DNA of 64,000 nt, taken from Planobispora rosea. GTDB lineage: Bacteria; Actinomycetota; Actinomycetes; Streptosporangiales; Streptosporangiaceae. Each line of letters opens with the position of its first letter. The first letter of the stretch is position 1. The stretch covers positions 310,001 to 374,000 of the forward strand of contig NZ_BMQP01000001.1 of NCBI RefSeq assembly GCF_014648175.1. The letters run 5' to 3'. The notes below the pieces were generated by a model. The model had not been told where the DNA came from and made no database searches. It worked only from the letters and a program-made list of their open reading frames with translations. Positions 8,664 through 16,805 of the stretch are shown here, piece after piece. The translations under genes were made by a program, and so were the position numbers.

Positions 8664-10265
8664 TCAGCGGCCTGCGGCCCGGCGGAAGACCACGAGCGCC
8701 ACGTCGTCCTCGCGCGCGCCGAAGCGCCCGATCAGGCGTTCGCAGAAGAGCTCCAGATCGTCGTCGGCGGACTCGGCCAGCTGCCGGGCGATCTCCAGGC
8801 TCTGGTCGAGGGGCGTGTCGCGGTCCTCGATGAGCCCGTCGGTGAACATCAGCACGGATCCGCCCTCGGGGATCGTCAGCCGGTCCACCTGGTAGGCCGC
8901 CTGGCCCACGCCCAGCAGGAGGTTGCCGAGCCGGTGGTAGCGGGCGCCTCCGTGGACGTCCATGAGGATCGGCGGGATGTGCCCGGCGTTGGCGAGCTCC
9001 GCCTCGCCGGTCTCCGGATCGATCAGGATCAGGCACACCGTGGCGGTCATCCCGGGGTGATAGCGCCGCAGCACGTCGTTGAGCAGCGCCATCGAGGCCC
9101 CCAGGTCCACCGCCCCCAGGAGCGAGGCGCGCAGCGCGTGGCGGAGCTCGGCCATCACCGTCGCGGCGTGCAGGGAGTGTCCCTGCACGTCGCCGATGCC
9201 GACGAGGACCCGCTCACCCAGCTGGAGGACCTCGTAGAAGTCCCCGCCGACCTCGATGTTGTCCACGGCCGGCTGGTAGCGCCAGCTGATCTCCAGCCCC
9301 GGGACGTCGGGGATCCTCTGCGGGAGCAGGCTGCGCTGCAGGGTGAGCGCGATCGTGTGCTCCTCGAGATAGGCGCCCAGGGCGTCCACCGCCAGGGCGA
9401 GGGCCTGGCCGAGCTGGTGCAGGATGGTGAGCTCGTCCGTGCCGAGGGGAAGGCGTCCCTCGACGCCGATGCACACCATCGGACGACCGATCTTGGTCCG
9501 GCAGACGACCGCCGAGATGCCCCCCTCCGCCGCGGAGTCGGGCATCACCTTCCGCCAGTCGTCCGGCGAGAGGGTGAACACCTCGGTCCCCGCGGAGGCG
9601 CCGAGGACCATCGCGGCCAGTGCGGTCAGGGAGTCCGCCGAGGCGCTCCTGCTCACGGCGGCGCCGTCCGGGGGCACGGCGGTGTACCGCCGGGCGAGGC
9701 CGTCCGGCGGAAGCGCGAGCACCCCCGCGTACCGGTCGAGGATCCGCGCGGCGCCCTCGACCGCCACGGACAGGAGCGCGTCGAAGGTGCCGGCCGCGTT
9801 CATCGCCAGGGTGACCTCGGTGAGGGCCACCATCCGCGCGGACATCCGCTCCGCCCGCCGCCGCGCGCGGTAGTAGCGCAGGGTGGCCTCGATGGTGGCG
9901 GTGAACTCGTCCGGCTCCACGGGCTCGCTCAGATAGGCGTCCGCGCCCCGTTCGAGCCCCTCGGCCCGGTCCGCCGAGGTGATCGCGGCCCCGGAGATCT
10001 GGACCACCGGGATCGAGGACGTGACGGGATCCGCCTTGATCTGCTCGCACACCTCGTACCCGCTGATGTCGGGCAACCGGACGTCCAGGACGACCAGGTC
10101 CGGCTGGAGTTCCCCGACCTTCGCCAGCGCCTCCAGCCCGCCCGTCGCCTCCACGACCCGGTGCCCGGCCCGCCGCAACCAGCTGGACAGGATGTAGAGC
10201 TTGGCCGGCGTGTCGTCGACGACCAGCACCGTGGCGGGACGCTCGTTCACGGACCGCTCAGGCAT
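8664..10265 (-). CDS. response regulator-GAF-PP2C (SpoIIE/RsbU-type) phosphatase
   Basis: 533-residue protein, last gene of the stressosome operon. Residues about 10-130 are a receiver domain (VLVVDDTPAKL; phospho-acceptor Asp about 61 in VVLDVRLPD). A GAF-like segment follows (about 155-300), then a PP2C/SpoIIE serine phosphatase (ISWRYQPAVDNIEVGGDFYEV, GIGDVQGHSLHAA, FTDGLIEDR) with the metal-binding Asp residues retained. Such proteins dephosphorylate STAS anti-anti-sigma factors. The ATG at 10265 overlaps the end of the upstream hybrid kinase gene by 8 nt, so the two are translationally coupled; the kinase is the likely phosphodonor (inference). Longer upstream frames lie inside the kinase gene and are ignored. 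Confidence 0.88.
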   Translation of the reverse strand: MPERSVNERPATVLVVDDTPAKLYILSSWLRRAGHRVVEATGGLEALAKVGELQPDLVVLDVRLPDISGYEVCEQIKADPVTSSIPVVQISGAAITSADRAEGLERGADAYLSEPVEPDEFTATIEATLRYYRARRRAERMSARMVALTEVTLAMNAAGTFDALLSVAVEGAARILDRYAGVLALPPDGLARRYTAVPPDGAAVSRSASADSLTALAAMVLGASAGTEVFTLSPDDWRKVMPDSAAEGGISAVVCRTKIGRPMVCIGVEGRLPLGTDELTILHQLGQALALAVDALGAYLEEHTIALTLQRSLLPQRIPDVPGLEISWRYQPAVDNIEVGGDFYEVLQLGERVLVGIGDVQGHSLHAATVMAELRHALRASLLGAVDLGASMALLNDVLRRYHPGMTATVCLILIDPETGEAELANAGHIPPILMDVHGGARYHRLGNLLLGVGQAAYQVDRLTIPEGGSVLMFTDGLIEDRDTPLDQSLEIARQLAESADDDLELFCERLIGRFGAREDDVALVVFRRAAGR

Positions 10266-12048
10266 CACGGCGCTCCAGCGCATGCCGCACCGCCTCCAGC
10301 AGGATGTCACGGCGCATCCCGTGTTTGGAGACCACCGTGTGCCCGGTCTGCGGGTACTGCTGGGAGGTCGCGACGGTGACGATGACGACCGGGACGTCCC
10401 GCAGCCGCTCGTCCCCGGCCATCCGCGCCAGCAGGGCCGCACCGTCCATCCGGGGCATCAGCAGGTCCACCAGCACCAGGTCCGGCAGCTCCCGTGCCAT
10501 CGCCTCCAGCGCGTCCAGCCCGTCGTGGGCCTCGTCGACGCGGGAGGCGAAACCGGTGAGCATCCGCCGGACGGCGGCGCGGAACTCCTCGTCGTCGTCG
10601 GCGACGAGGACGCGGCCCACCATCAGGTCCCCGTCGGGCCGGTGCGGCAGCCGCAGCACGACCGTGGTGCCCCGGCCCGCCGTACTGGACAGCTGGAGCG
10701 TGCCGCCCATCGCCTCGGCCAGCCTGCGGGCGTACGGCAGGCCGAGGCCGGTGCCCTTGGCCCGCACCTGGATCGGCCCCGGCACCTGGTAGAACTCCTC
10801 GAAGACGCGCTCCAGGTGCTCTTCGGGGATGCCGATCCCGGTGTCGGTCACGGTGAAGACCACCTCGTGGGTGGAGGCGTCACGGGTCACGCGGAGCCGT
10901 ACCTCCCCGTCCTCGGTGAACTTCAGGCCGTTGGAGAGCAGGTTGCGGAGGATCTTGGTGAGCATCGCCTCGTCGGCCAGCACCTCGGACGCCTCCTCCG
11001 ACACCTCGATCGAGAGTGTCACCCGCCTGGTCTCGCTGGTGGGCCGCAGGATCATCCCCAGACGCTCGGTCAGCGCGACCAGGTCGACCGCGGAGGGCTG
11101 GGGGTCCAGCCGCCCCGACTCGGCCTTGGCCATGTCGAGGAGCTCGGTCACCAGAGCCAGGAGCGTCTCCGCCGAGGAGCCGATGAGCTGGACCTGGTGG
11201 AGCTGCTCCGGGCCCAGCGGCTCCCCGCCGGGGCCGGTCAGGAGACGGACGAGGCCGATGATCGAGTTGAGCGGGGTGCGCAGCTCGTGGCTGACCGTGG
11301 TCCAGAACCGGTTCTTGGCGTCACTCGCCTCCCTGATCTGCACGGACTTCTCGTCCAGTTCCGCGTAGAGCGCCACGACGCCGCGGTTGGTCTCCTCCAG
11401 CTCCGCCGAGAGCTGGTTGTACAGGGCGAGCACGCCCTGGTTGGTCTCCTGCAGTTCGGTGTTGAGCTGCAGGACCTCCTCCAGGGTCGCGGCGAGCTCG
11501 CGGTTCTGCTGACGGAGCTCGTCGAGGGCCGTCGCGGGCGCGAGCTCGGCGATCCTCATCCTGATCTCCTCGACGGAGGACACGGGGCGGCCGGGGGGGA
11601 GCCGCTTGAGCATGGTGATGCGCCCCGCGGACAGGTCGCACTCGATCGTGTCCACGAGGCGGCCCGCCAGCGTCACTCCGTCACCGGGATGGAAACCCGC
11701 CGCGGCGGGGAACGAGATCGTGACGGTCAGCCCGGCCTCGCCGAGCCGGAAGCCGGCCGAGGCGGAGATCCCCTGGACGAGGACCTCCCGCCCGATCTCG
11801 CTCAGCGCCGTGGCCACCCGGATCTGGTCCGGACCCGTGAGGCCGACCGTCTCGGCCACCTCCCGGCCCAGCCTGCGCATGGCGAACACGTCCTGGTCGT
11901 CCCGGAGATCGAGGCGGATCAGCTCGCCTCCGGCCATATCCGGCCTCCCGCCTCCGGGGGCGTCCGATGCGCCACCGGTCATGCTCCGCCTCGCCTCCGG
12001 CCTGTTCAGCTGTCTACTGCCGGATATATCCGGTATATAGGCACTCAT
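10258..12048 (-). CDS. hybrid sensor histidine kinase with receiver domain
   Basis: 596-residue soluble-looking kinase; no membrane segment is seen. The N-terminal ~130 residues resemble a degenerate RsbT/anti-sigma HATPase fold (VATALSEIGREVL). A coiled coil with repeated ELxETNxGVxALY units follows, then HisKA (SHELRTPLNS, His about 254), HATPase (NLLSNGLKF, DTGIGIPEEH, GTGLGLPYARRLAEAMGG) and a C-terminal receiver (VADDDEEF, Asp about 527 in VDLLMPRMDG, Lys in VVSKHG). ATG 12048 overlaps the upstream TGA as ATGA. In context it probably feeds phosphate through its own receiver to the receiver-phosphatase encoded just downstream. Confidence 0.88.
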   Translation of the reverse strand: MSAYIPDISGSRQLNRPEARRSMTGGASDAPGGGRPDMAGGELIRLDLRDDQDVFAMRRLGREVAETVGLTGPDQIRVATALSEIGREVLVQGISASAGFRLGEAGLTVTISFPAAAGFHPGDGVTLAGRLVDTIECDLSAGRITMLKRLPPGRPVSSVEEIRMRIAELAPATALDELRQQNRELAATLEEVLQLNTELQETNQGVLALYNQLSAELEETNRGVVALYAELDEKSVQIREASDAKNRFWTTVSHELRTPLNSIIGLVRLLTGPGGEPLGPEQLHQVQLIGSSAETLLALVTELLDMAKAESGRLDPQPSAVDLVALTERLGMILRPTSETRRVTLSIEVSEEASEVLADEAMLTKILRNLLSNGLKFTEDGEVRLRVTRDASTHEVVFTVTDTGIGIPEEHLERVFEEFYQVPGPIQVRAKGTGLGLPYARRLAEAMGGTLQLSSTAGRGTTVVLRLPHRPDGDLMVGRVLVADDDEEFRAAVRRMLTGFASRVDEAHDGLDALEAMARELPDLVLVDLLMPRMDGAALLARMAGDERLRDVPVVIVTVATSQQYPQTGHTVVSKHGMRRDILLEAVRHALERRDA

Positions 12049-13082
12049 GTTTCCGGCCTCACCACGACCACGCACGCGTCGTCCCTGCGGGTCCCGGCGT
12101 CGCGCAGCAGCGTGGCGGCGATGACGGAGGGGGAGTACGTGATCAATCCCGGGTAGGAGGCGGGGTTCCAGCGGTCGGAGAGTCCGTCGGAGTGGAGGAC
12201 CAGCACGCCGTGGGACGGCATGGCGTACTCGTACTGCCGGAGTGTGCGCGGCGCCTGGTGACCGGCGATGCCCGGCACCGAGATCAGGCCCTGCCGGCCC
12301 TCCGGATGCGCGATCCAGGCCGAGACGTTGCCGAGCCCGGCGAAGCGGACGACGCCCGTGGCGCGGTCCAGCCGCGCCACGGCGACCGCCCCGCCGCGGG
12401 TGCGGGTGAGCCCGCGGTGGATCTGCTCCACCACGGCGGCCGGCACGAGGGCGGTGCCCGCCAGGGCCGCCCGCTCCGCCTCCTGCTGGAACACCCGCCC
12501 CGCCTCCCGCGAGGCGTGGGCCGCCGCGTCACCGTGGCCGAGACCGTCGCACACCATCACGGTGGTGGCGGAATCGCTCTCGACGATCGTGTACGCGTCA
12601 CCGCAGACGATCTCCTCGCCGATCGGACGGCTCATACCGCCGACCCGGAAAGGCGGGAGGGAGGCCCCGCGCGGGATGAAGCACATGGCCACCACCGTGC
12701 CCGTGCCGGGAACGGAGTGGATCTCGTATGCGCTGGCCATGCGCGCGATGCCGCCCAGCCCGATGCCGAGCGTGCCGGTGGTGGAGTACCCGTCCCGCAG
12801 GGCGCGGGGGACGTCGTGCATGCCCGGCCCGCGATCCACCGCGACGATCTCGATCGCGGAGGGCAGCTCCGGATGCGGCCGGATCAGCATGACCCCCTCG
12901 ACGGCATGCTTGACCAGGTTCGATGCGGCCTCGCTCACCGCGACGGCCATCCGGCCGGTGTCCTTCTCGCCGAACCCGCGCGCCTGGGCGAGCGTGACGG
13001 CGGCACGGCGGAGAGAGCCGATCACGCTCGCGTCCTCGGCCCTGGTCCAGACGTCGTTCTGGGAAGGGATCACCGTGCCCAT
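12045..13082 (-). CDS. SpoIIE family phosphatase with N-terminal HATPase (RsbX/RsbT-like) domain
   Basis: 345-residue two-domain protein. The first half is an anti-sigma-type HATPase (SEAASNLVKHA, VDRGPGMHDVPRALRDG, LGIGLGGIARMA). The second half is a PP2C-like phosphatase of the RsbX size class (VMVCDGLGHGDAAAHAS, VLVLHSDGLSDRW, RRDDACVVVVRP). Fusions of this kind accompany RsbRST in many actinobacteria. In Bacillus, RsbX dephosphorylates RsbS/RsbR to reset the stressosome (established); the same job is likely here. ATG 13082 lies inside the last codons of rsbT (13-nt overlap), and the 3' end overlaps the kinase gene by ATGA. Confidence 0.87.
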   Translation of the reverse strand: MGTVIPSQNDVWTRAEDASVIGSLRRAAVTLAQARGFGEKDTGRMAVAVSEAASNLVKHAVEGVMLIRPHPELPSAIEIVAVDRGPGMHDVPRALRDGYSTTGTLGIGLGGIARMASAYEIHSVPGTGTVVAMCFIPRGASLPPFRVGGMSRPIGEEIVCGDAYTIVESDSATTVMVCDGLGHGDAAAHASREAGRVFQQEAERAALAGTALVPAAVVEQIHRGLTRTRGGAVAVARLDRATGVVRFAGLGNVSAWIAHPEGRQGLISVPGIAGHQAPRTLRQYEYAMPSHGVLVLHSDGLSDRWNPASYPGLITYSPSVIAATLLRDAGTRRDDACVVVVRPET

Positions 13083-13471
13083 TTCGTCACCGTGATCAGC
13101 GTCCCCTCGCCGGGAGCCGACCTCAGGTCGAACTCGTCGACCAGGCGGCGGGAGCCGCTCAGACCCAGGCCGAGGCCGTTGCCCGTGGTCCATCCGTCGA
13201 CGAGGGCCTGTTCGATGTCGGGAATGCCGGGACCGTCGTCGCTGAAGGTCAGGCGCAGGCCCGCCCGTACGCCGTTGCGCACGATCTCGATCCGGACCCG
13301 CCCCCCTCCCGCGTAGACCAGGGCGTTGCGGGCCAGCTCACTGGCGGCGGTCACGATCTTGGTCTGGTCCACCAGGGAGAGTCCCGCCTCCAGGGCGGCG
13401 GCCCTGACCTCCTGCCGGACCAGGACCACGTCGCCGTTCCCGTTGATCGGCAGTTCACCGGAGGAGGTCAT
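13070..13471 (-). CDS. rsbT: RsbT-like serine/threonine kinase (switch protein of the stressosome)
   Basis: 133-residue single-domain GHKL kinase. N box SELARNALVYAGGG, G1 DDGPGIPD and G2 GLGLGLSGSRRLVDEFDL closely follow Bacillus RsbT. RsbT is held by the RsbR/RsbS complex, phosphorylates both on stress, and is released to activate a PP2C phosphatase (established). The start ATG 13471 overlaps the rsbS stop as ATGA. The 3' end overlaps the SpoIIE gene. Confidence 0.92.
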   Translation of the reverse strand: MTSSGELPINGNGDVVLVRQEVRAAALEAGLSLVDQTKIVTAASELARNALVYAGGGRVRIEIVRNGVRAGLRLTFSDDGPGIPDIEQALVDGWTTGNGLGLGLSGSRRLVDEFDLRSAPGEGTLITVTKWAR

Positions 13472-13848
13472 CGGGGGGCCACGGCGAGTCGCGCACCGTC
13501 GAGGTGGTTCAGCAGGGCGACGCCCTTCTCCAGGTTGAGGGCCGTCCGTACTCCGCCGAGTGAGAGACCCAGCTCCACGAGAGTGATCGCGACCGCCGGC
13601 CGCATGCCCACGACGACCGTCTCCGCGTCGAGCAAGCGGGTGATCGAGGCGATCGTGGACAACATCCGGCCGATGAAGGAGTCGATGATCTCCACCGCGG
13701 TGATATCGATGATCACTCCTCGCGCACCGGTCTGGACCACCTTGTCCGCCAGGTCTTCCTGGAGGGCGAGAACGCTCTGGTCCTGGAGATCGATCTGGAT
13801 GGAGACGATGAGGATGTCGCCGAGTTTGAGAACGGGCACCCGGTCCAT
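13468..13848 (-). CDS. rsbS: RsbS-like STAS domain stressosome scaffold
   Basis: 126-residue single STAS domain. The segment IDITAVEIIDSFIGRML places a Ser at residue 57, equivalent to the RsbT-phosphorylated Ser59 of Bacillus RsbS, and MRPAVAITLVELGL is strongly conserved. RsbS forms the stressosome core with RsbR and captures RsbT. ATG 13848 shares one base with the rsbR stop; the 3' end overlaps rsbT by ATGA, so stoichiometric coupled translation is expected. Confidence 0.93.
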   Translation of the reverse strand: MDRVPVLKLGDILIVSIQIDLQDQSVLALQEDLADKVVQTGARGVIIDITAVEIIDSFIGRMLSTIASITRLLDAETVVVGMRPAVAITLVELGLSLGGVRTALNLEKGVALLNHLDGARLAVAPR

Positions 13849-14717
13849 CAGCCGGCCTCCGTCCGTACGGCGATGCGCGGGCTGCGGGCCTCGGCGAACT
13901 CGACGCCGCTCTGGCGCAGCGCATGGACCAGGGCGTCGGCCAGCGAGGCCTTGGTGACGATGTCGCCGAACTCGATGCCGAGGGTGACGATGGTGTGGGC
14001 GATCTGCGGGCGGATACCGGAGATCACACACTCCGCGCCCATCAGCCGTGCGGCCATCACGGTCTTGAGCAGGTGCTGGGCGACCTGGGTGTCCACCGCC
14101 GGCACGCCGGTGATGTCGATCACCGCGTGCTCGGAGCCGGTCTCCACCAGCGTCTGCAGCAGTTTCTCCATCACGACCTGGGTCCTGGCGGAGTCGAGCG
14201 TGCCGACCAGCGGCACCGCGACGATGCCCTCCCACAGCTTCACCACCGGGGTCGAGAGCTCCAGAAGCTGCTCGGCCTGGTCGGCGATGATCCTCTCTCT
14301 GGCTGCCGCGTACGTCTCGAACGTGAAGAGGCCGTGCTCGTCGACGAGCCGGGAGAACCAGATGAAGCCCCGCAGGGCCTCGGGCGTGCCGTCGGCTTCG
14401 ACGATCTCGTAGACGGCCTCCTTGAGGCCGAACACCACGCTGGCGGTCTCGGACGGCGTGAATCCGTGGCGGGCCCGCGAACGGGACAGCTCGGCCAGCA
14501 GCCCGCGCAGGTCGCTGCCGCCCTCGGAGCCGGTGAGGGAACGGCGCAGCGCCCGGTATATCTCCCCGAAGGGGACCGCCGCGCCCCCGCGGTCCACATG
14601 ACCACCGGACATGGTCCCGGCTATCTCGAACCAGCGCCCGAGGATCTGCTCCTCGTGCTCCTCCAGAAGCTCTTCTATACGACGCCGGCCAGCGTCCACT
14701 GGGACGGTCAAGGTCAC
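13848..14717 (-). CDS. rsbR: RsbR-like stressosome sensor protein
   Basis: 289-residue protein with a variable N-terminal sensor half (about 1-165, helical, possibly globin-like as in Bacillus RsbR) and a C-terminal STAS domain. The Thr residues in AVDTQVAQHL and IAHTIVTLG match the two RsbT phosphorylation sites of Bacillus RsbR (Thr171 and Thr205). The GTG at 14717 overlaps its own candidate Shine-Dalgarno (AGGAG). A TTG six bases downstream (14711) sits at ideal 5-nt spacing and may be the true start. It is the first gene of the six-gene operon; no clear promoter was recognised upstream. Confidence 0.88.
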   Translation of the reverse strand: MTLTVPVDAGRRRIEELLEEHEEQILGRWFEIAGTMSGGHVDRGGAAVPFGEIYRALRRSLTGSEGGSDLRGLLAELSRSRARHGFTPSETASVVFGLKEAVYEIVEADGTPEALRGFIWFSRLVDEHGLFTFETYAAARERIIADQAEQLLELSTPVVKLWEGIVAVPLVGTLDSARTQVVMEKLLQTLVETGSEHAVIDITGVPAVDTQVAQHLLKTVMAARLMGAECVISGIRPQIAHTIVTLGIEFGDIVTKASLADALVHALRQSGVEFAEARSPRIAVRTEAG

Positions 14718-15539
14718 TCCTATGGGGACAGCCTTCGGATAGTTCGCCCGAAAGGCTATGAATTGTTGGCTGGTTACGCTATATGTGACTCATAGTATGG
14801 GAATGATTACCCTGTGACACTATGAAGATTTTTGTCGGCAGTGGATGGTGAATCTGTGAACATCCGCGAACAAGTCTCTCGCGCGCCGTCTCCGCCTCCC
14901 CGGCGCCCCCGGGGTATGGCCCCTCGGCCGGCTGGCGGCACCGGCTCGCGCCGGGAGCATGTCCGCCGGAGGTGGGTGAGCCGTGTCGAGGCGTTGGATT
15001 TGTCAGCCTATGGAGGTTCCATTCCCTTGTTCAATGGACGGGCTTGCATTCAAGTGTGCTCTCGAGGTGGAGTTGAATCCCGCAGAAAGCCGCAAAACGC
15101 CATAAATCGGACAGTAGTCGGTCAAGGTTTAGGTTGCTACCATGAGGCAAATCTAACGAGACGTTATGGCGCGAGTCTGCTTGACGTCTGGTGGGACAGG
15201 TGGGAAAAAAGTGTCCTGATCTGCGAAAACGTGCTCGATGTTTGTTGCGGGGACAGAGTGGGTGAACCGGGCAAGGTCGCAACGAAGCGGCGTTCTTCCC
15301 AATTAGCCTGTACAGCAAGCCAACCTGTGAAATAACGTAACTGAACTGAAACCGCTGGATCATGCTGCTGGCGATACCGTGCCGCACATACGGAGCGGAT
15401 GAGAGCAGGAGATTCCGATGTCGTCCGGACGAGGAGCGGATCCGGCGGGCAGGGTGCCCGGCACCGGCCGGGTTCCCTCATCACGCCCGGCGGCCCCTTC
15501 CCTTCAGGTGCCTTTCCCTGCGCACAAGGCGGTGATGCG
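14718..15539. other. long AT-richer intergenic stretch without a convincing gene
   Basis: About 820 bp between rsbR and the amidohydrolase gene. From about 14990 to 15400 the base composition drops well below the surroundings. Frames of 60-200 codons exist on both strands but lack ribosome-binding sites, GC-rich third positions and any recognisable motif. A small hairpin (GGACA...TGTCC) lies near 15195-15220. It must hold the promoters of the flanking divergent genes; otherwise nothing is recognised. Confidence 0.5.
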
Positions 15540-16748
15540 ATGACGGTCCGCCTGCTGACCAACATCGGCCGGCTCTGGACCGGCAACGACGTCTGCAGCA
15601 ACGCCGCGATCCTCGTGCACAACGACCGCATCGCCTGGGTCGGGCGCGCCGCGGACCTGCCGCAGAGCGTCCCCGGGGTGGTGGACGACATCGTCGACGT
15701 GGACCACGTCGAGAACCTGGGGGGTGCCCTGGTCACCCCCGGCCTGATCGACGCCCACACCCATCCCGTCTACGCGGGCAACCGCTACGCCGAGATGGCG
15801 ATGCGCTCGGGCGGTTCCACTCCCTCCGCGATCACGGCGGCCGGCGGCGGCATCGGCTCGACCGTCACGGTGACCCGCGGCACCGACCCGTGGACCCTGT
15901 GCAACGGCGTCCGCGAGCGCCTGCGCGACTGGCTCCTGAGCGGTACCACCACGGTCGAGGCCAAGACCGGTTACCACCTCACCCGCGACGGCGAGCTCGC
16001 CGACGTGCGACTCCTGCGCGAGCTCGAGAAAGAGCCGATGATGCCGCGCGTGCACGTCACGTTCCTCGCCGCGCACGTCGTCCCCCCGGAGTACTTCGGG
16101 CGTCAGCGCGACTACGTCGAGGCCGTGGGCGCCTGGTGCGCCGACGCGGCCGCCGCCGGTGCCGACAGCGTGGACGTCTACTGCGACGAGGGCCACTTCA
16201 CCACCGAGGAGGCCCGCTGGGTCCTCGCCTCGGGCCGTAACGTCGGCCTGCTTCCCCGCGTGCACGCCGGCGCCTACAGCCGCCGCGGGGCCGTGCAGCT
16301 CGCCGCCGAGCTCGGCTGCGCCTCGGCAGACCTGCTCCACCACACCTCCGACGAGGACATCGCGATCCTCGCCCGTTACGGTGTCCCCGCCGTGGTCTGC
16401 CCGGGCACCGCCCTGCAGAACGGCAGTCTGCCGCCGGTCCGCCGCATGCTCGCCCAGGGAGTCACCGTGGCGCTGGGCAGCGACCACAACCCCGGTCACT
16501 GCGGCATCACGTCGATGTCGCTGGTCGTCAGCCTCGCCGTCGCGGCCTTCGGAATGAGCGTCGGCGACGCCCTGCGCGCCGCCACCCTGGGCGGAGCCAC
16601 CGTTCTCGGCGCCCCCGACCGGGGCGTCCTCGCCCCCGGCCGCCTGGCCGACATCGTCCAGTGGGACGCCGACCACGAAGGCGCCTTCGCCTGGGCCTTC
16701 GGTCTCAAGCCCCGCCGGGTCTGGCGCGGCGGCACCCCCGTGCAGTGA
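15540..16748 (+). CDS. hutI: imidazolonepropionase-like amidohydrolase
   Basis: 402-residue metal-dependent amidohydrolase, most like imidazolonepropionase, which opens the imidazolone ring in histidine degradation. Metal and substrate motifs are present: DAHTHPVYAGNR, AKTGYHL, FLAAHVVPPEY, DVYCDEGHFT, RVHAGAYSRRGAVQLAAELG and LGSDHNPG. Several positions differ from textbook HutI (HAGAYS instead of HADEFT; DHNPGH instead of DFNPGS). No hutU, hutH or hutG neighbours are present. The family is secure, the exact substrate less so. ATG 15540 is preceded by AAGGCGG at 8-9 nt; the frame extends upstream but without coding character. Confidence 0.75.
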   Translation: MTVRLLTNIGRLWTGNDVCSNAAILVHNDRIAWVGRAADLPQSVPGVVDDIVDVDHVENLGGALVTPGLIDAHTHPVYAGNRYAEMAMRSGGSTPSAITAAGGGIGSTVTVTRGTDPWTLCNGVRERLRDWLLSGTTTVEAKTGYHLTRDGELADVRLLRELEKEPMMPRVHVTFLAAHVVPPEYFGRQRDYVEAVGAWCADAAAAGADSVDVYCDEGHFTTEEARWVLASGRNVGLLPRVHAGAYSRRGAVQLAAELGCASADLLHHTSDEDIAILARYGVPAVVCPGTALQNGSLPPVRRMLAQGVTVALGSDHNPGHCGITSMSLVVSLAVAAFGMSVGDALRAATLGGATVLGAPDRGVLAPGRLADIVQWDADHEGAFAWAFGLKPRRVWRGGTPVQ

Positions 16749-16805
16749 CCGGGCGTCCGGCCGTGACGCCGGTCCCGGTGTGATCTCCTCGGATAATCTC
16801 TGGAC

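Noticed and set aside
14832-15335. 167-codon plus-strand frame in the AT-rich gap
   Set aside because: No ribosome-binding site, no codon bias, no recognisable motif; the opposite strand is equally open.
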